Positions 6,006-6,254 of a stretch of 6,254 nucleotides of DNA are shown here, in pieces. Made by a program: the position numbers and the translations under genes. Source of the DNA: BM707 sp041592975 (GTDB taxonomy: Bacteria > Desulfobacterota > Desulfuromonadia > Desulfuromonadales > UBA2294); assembly GCA_041592975.1 (NCBI GenBank), contig JBFHOZ010000137.1, positions 1 through 6,254 of the forward strand. The letters are read 5' to 3'. The first letter of the stretch is position 1. Every line of letters starts with the position of its first letter. Below the pieces are notes generated by a model. It was given only the letters and a program-made list of their open reading frames with translations, was not told the DNA's origin and ran no database searches.

Positions 6006-6254
6006 TCAGGCCTGCGCGAGGAACTCCCGCTCGATGACGGCGTAAAGTTCCCTTTCTTTCTCTTCCATGCGCAAAGCCTCTTCTTCGGTCCCGCGCTCGT
6101 GATCGTAGCCGAGCAGATGCAGGACCCCGTGCAGCAGCAGAAAGTAGAGTTCGCTCTCGAACGGTTTGTCGACTTCGGCCGCGTCCCGGGCGGCGGTGTC
6201 GGCCGAGATGACGACATCTCCCAGCAGTCCGGGGTAAAGACCCCCCCCCGCTCC
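6006..6254 (-). CDS. ybeY: Endoribonuclease YbeY (rRNA maturation factor), C-terminal 82 residues, cut by window edge
   Basis: YbeY is a metal-dependent RNase involved in 16S rRNA 3'-end maturation and 70S ribosome quality control. The visible part carries the family's LLGDVVISADTAARDA stretch and the zinc-binding signature HGVLHLLGYDH (three His) followed by ERGTEEEALRMEEKE, ending EFLAQA and a TGA at 6008-6006. The N-terminal half lies beyond the right edge. Near the edge the frame passes through a run of nine G (minus strand) and stays open, reading Gly-Ala-Gly-Gly-Gly-Leu-Tyr-Pro. The next gene begins 8 nt after the stop. In E. coli, ybeY is followed by corC (ybeX) and lnt; here a lipid kinase-phosphatase gene is inserted after it. 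Confidence 0.95.
   Translation of the reverse strand, partial: GAGGGLYPGLLGDVVISADTAARDAAEVDKPFESELYFLLLHGVLHLLGYDHERGTEEEALRMEEKERELYAVIEREFLAQA

Noticed and set aside
5398..6045. 215-codon plus-strand open frame opposite Dgk-PAP2 and the end of ybeY
   Set aside because: Asp/Gln/Arg-rich translation without motifs, spanning two well-supported genes on the other strand; a shadow frame.

Overview
The window is a compact gene cluster read entirely from the minus strand, so transcription runs from high to low coordinates. It is GC-rich: most lines I counted by hand are about 60-70% GC. Apolipoprotein N-acyltransferase (Lnt) together with a lipoprotein implies a diderm bacterium. The gene order and the Dgk-PAP2 fusion suggest a Desulfuromonadales/Geobacter-like deltaproteobacterium. 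That placement is inference from protein style and synteny, not a database result.

In transcription order the genes are: ybeY (3' part only, cut by the right edge), a diacylglycerol/undecaprenol kinase fused to a PAP2 lipid phosphatase, a CorC/HlyC-type CBS-domain protein, lnt, prfB (release factor 2, in two overlapping frames joined by a programmed +1 frameshift), a lipoprotein with Ig-like domains, and lysS (5' part only, cut by the left edge). The first four are tightly packed, with 2-8 nt gaps, and are probably translationally coupled. An 88-nt gap precedes prfB and holds a good sigma70-type promoter. The lipoprotein starts 18 nt after prfB, and lysS starts 45 nt after the lipoprotein.

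The cluster mixes ribosome and translation functions (YbeY, RF2, LysRS) with envelope functions (lipid kinase/phosphatase, CorC-like protein, Lnt, lipoprotein). In E. coli, ybeY-corC(ybeX)-lnt and prfB-lysS are two separate conserved units. Here they are joined end to end, with two additions: the Dgk-PAP2 gene between ybeY and corC, and the Ig-like lipoprotein gene between prfB and lysS. The added lipoprotein would itself be a substrate of the Lnt encoded upstream.

I see no mobile element, CRISPR array, tRNA or rRNA, and no defence-type system. The least ordinary points are the unrecognised Ig-domain lipoprotein, the kinase/phosphatase fusion with an altered PAP2 motif, and a 10-nt exact complement of the RF2 frameshift site in the leader upstream of prfB.
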